Origin: an uncultured SAR86 cluster bacterium
GTDB lineage: Bacteria; Pseudomonadota; Gammaproteobacteria; Magnimaribacterales; D2472
DNA length: 64,000 nt
Reading direction: 5' to 3'
NCBI GenBank assembly: GCA_943789005.1
Contig: CALSSL010000001.1
Span: 53,688-117,687, forward strand
Shown one piece after another: positions 63,861 to 64,000 of the stretch. Under the pieces are notes generated by a model. That model searched no databases and was not told where the DNA came from. It saw nothing but the letters and a program-made list of their open reading frames with translations. Numbering within the stretch: the stretch's first letter is position 1; every line of letters begins with the position of its first letter. The position numbers and the translations under genes are program-made.

Positions 63861-64000
63861 AATAGTTTTAATCTCTCTAATTCAGACAATATTTTTTCAT
63901 GGAAAGTTTCATCTAATTCAACTAATGGAAGTCGAATAGAATTTTCAATTAACCCCATCTTATATAACATCCACTTAACAGGTATAGGATTTGATTCAAC
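63857..64000 (-). CDS. dapA: 4-hydroxy-tetrahydrodipicolinate synthase, C-terminal end (partial)
   Basis: Only the last 47 codons are in the window. They read [20 protein letters not shown]...[20 protein letters not shown], closely matching the DapA C-terminus (NPIPVKWALHRMGLI, IRLPLTPL). DapA makes the first committed intermediate of lysine and diaminopimelate synthesis. Its stop overlaps the bamC start. Confidence 0.9.
   Translation of the reverse strand, partial: VESNPIPVKWMLYKMGLIENSIRLPLVELDETFHEKILSELERLKLL

Overview
The window is about 64 kb of AT-rich (roughly one-third GC), densely packed bacterial chromosome with almost every gene on the minus strand. Gene content and order (isc cluster, bamB-der, rlmN-rodZ-ispG-hisS, murJ/ribF/ileS/lspA/ispH, sdhCDAB-sucAB-lpd-sucCD, a full ccmABCDEFGHI operon) indicate an aerobic Gram-negative gammaproteobacterium. 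The small spacers, low GC, short proteins, a SAM-II/SAM-V type riboswitch before metY and large TonB receptors resemble streamlined marine lineages such as SAR86; that placement is inference. No phage, insertion sequence, CRISPR array or defence island was seen.

Layout (left to right, mostly read right to left): a partial smc gene; the cytochrome c maturation operon (2.2-8.3 kb); a degenerate glycosyltransferase-like gene and metY with its riboswitch; a divergent cupin gene; an endonuclease/phosphatase-fold protein and a thioesterase; two paralogous TonB-dependent receptors, each with its own terminator (12.3-18.0 kb); yidD-thrS; a tRNA-Arg(CCU); a secreted two-repeat protein; a flavin-type oxidase-fold protein, cysS, maf and folE; a PuuD-like membrane protein; groESL; vanZ-ampG-ampD-ispH-lspA-ileS-ribF-murJ-msrB; a winged-helix-like gene, pdxB, an acyltransferase and a plus-strand MATE transporter; the TCA operon (40.3-51.1 kb); and a long housekeeping run from der through bamB, yfgM, hisS, ispG, rodZ, rlmN, ndk and isc to purC, bamC and the end of dapA.

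How the genes fit together: the TCA operon holds succinate dehydrogenase, 2-oxoglutarate dehydrogenase and succinyl-CoA synthetase in pathway order. The isc cluster supplies Fe-S clusters for SdhB, IspG, IspH and RlmN encoded nearby. The ccm operon supplies cytochromes c. IspG and IspH belong to the same isoprenoid pathway. AmpG and AmpD recycle peptidoglycan fragments, and BamB and BamC assemble outer-membrane proteins such as the TonB receptors.

Two things stand out. First, the visible 722 residues of SMC contain a roughly 120-residue internal repeat in the coiled-coil arm and show no hinge domain, so the arm appears much longer than usual. Second, the reading frames of ccmB, ccmC, ccmE, ccmF, lpd and probably iscA are broken by about 17 changes that can all be explained as added bases. 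They cluster in three places. This looks more like uncorrected sequencing error than real gene decay, and I annotate these genes as frameshifted coding regions.
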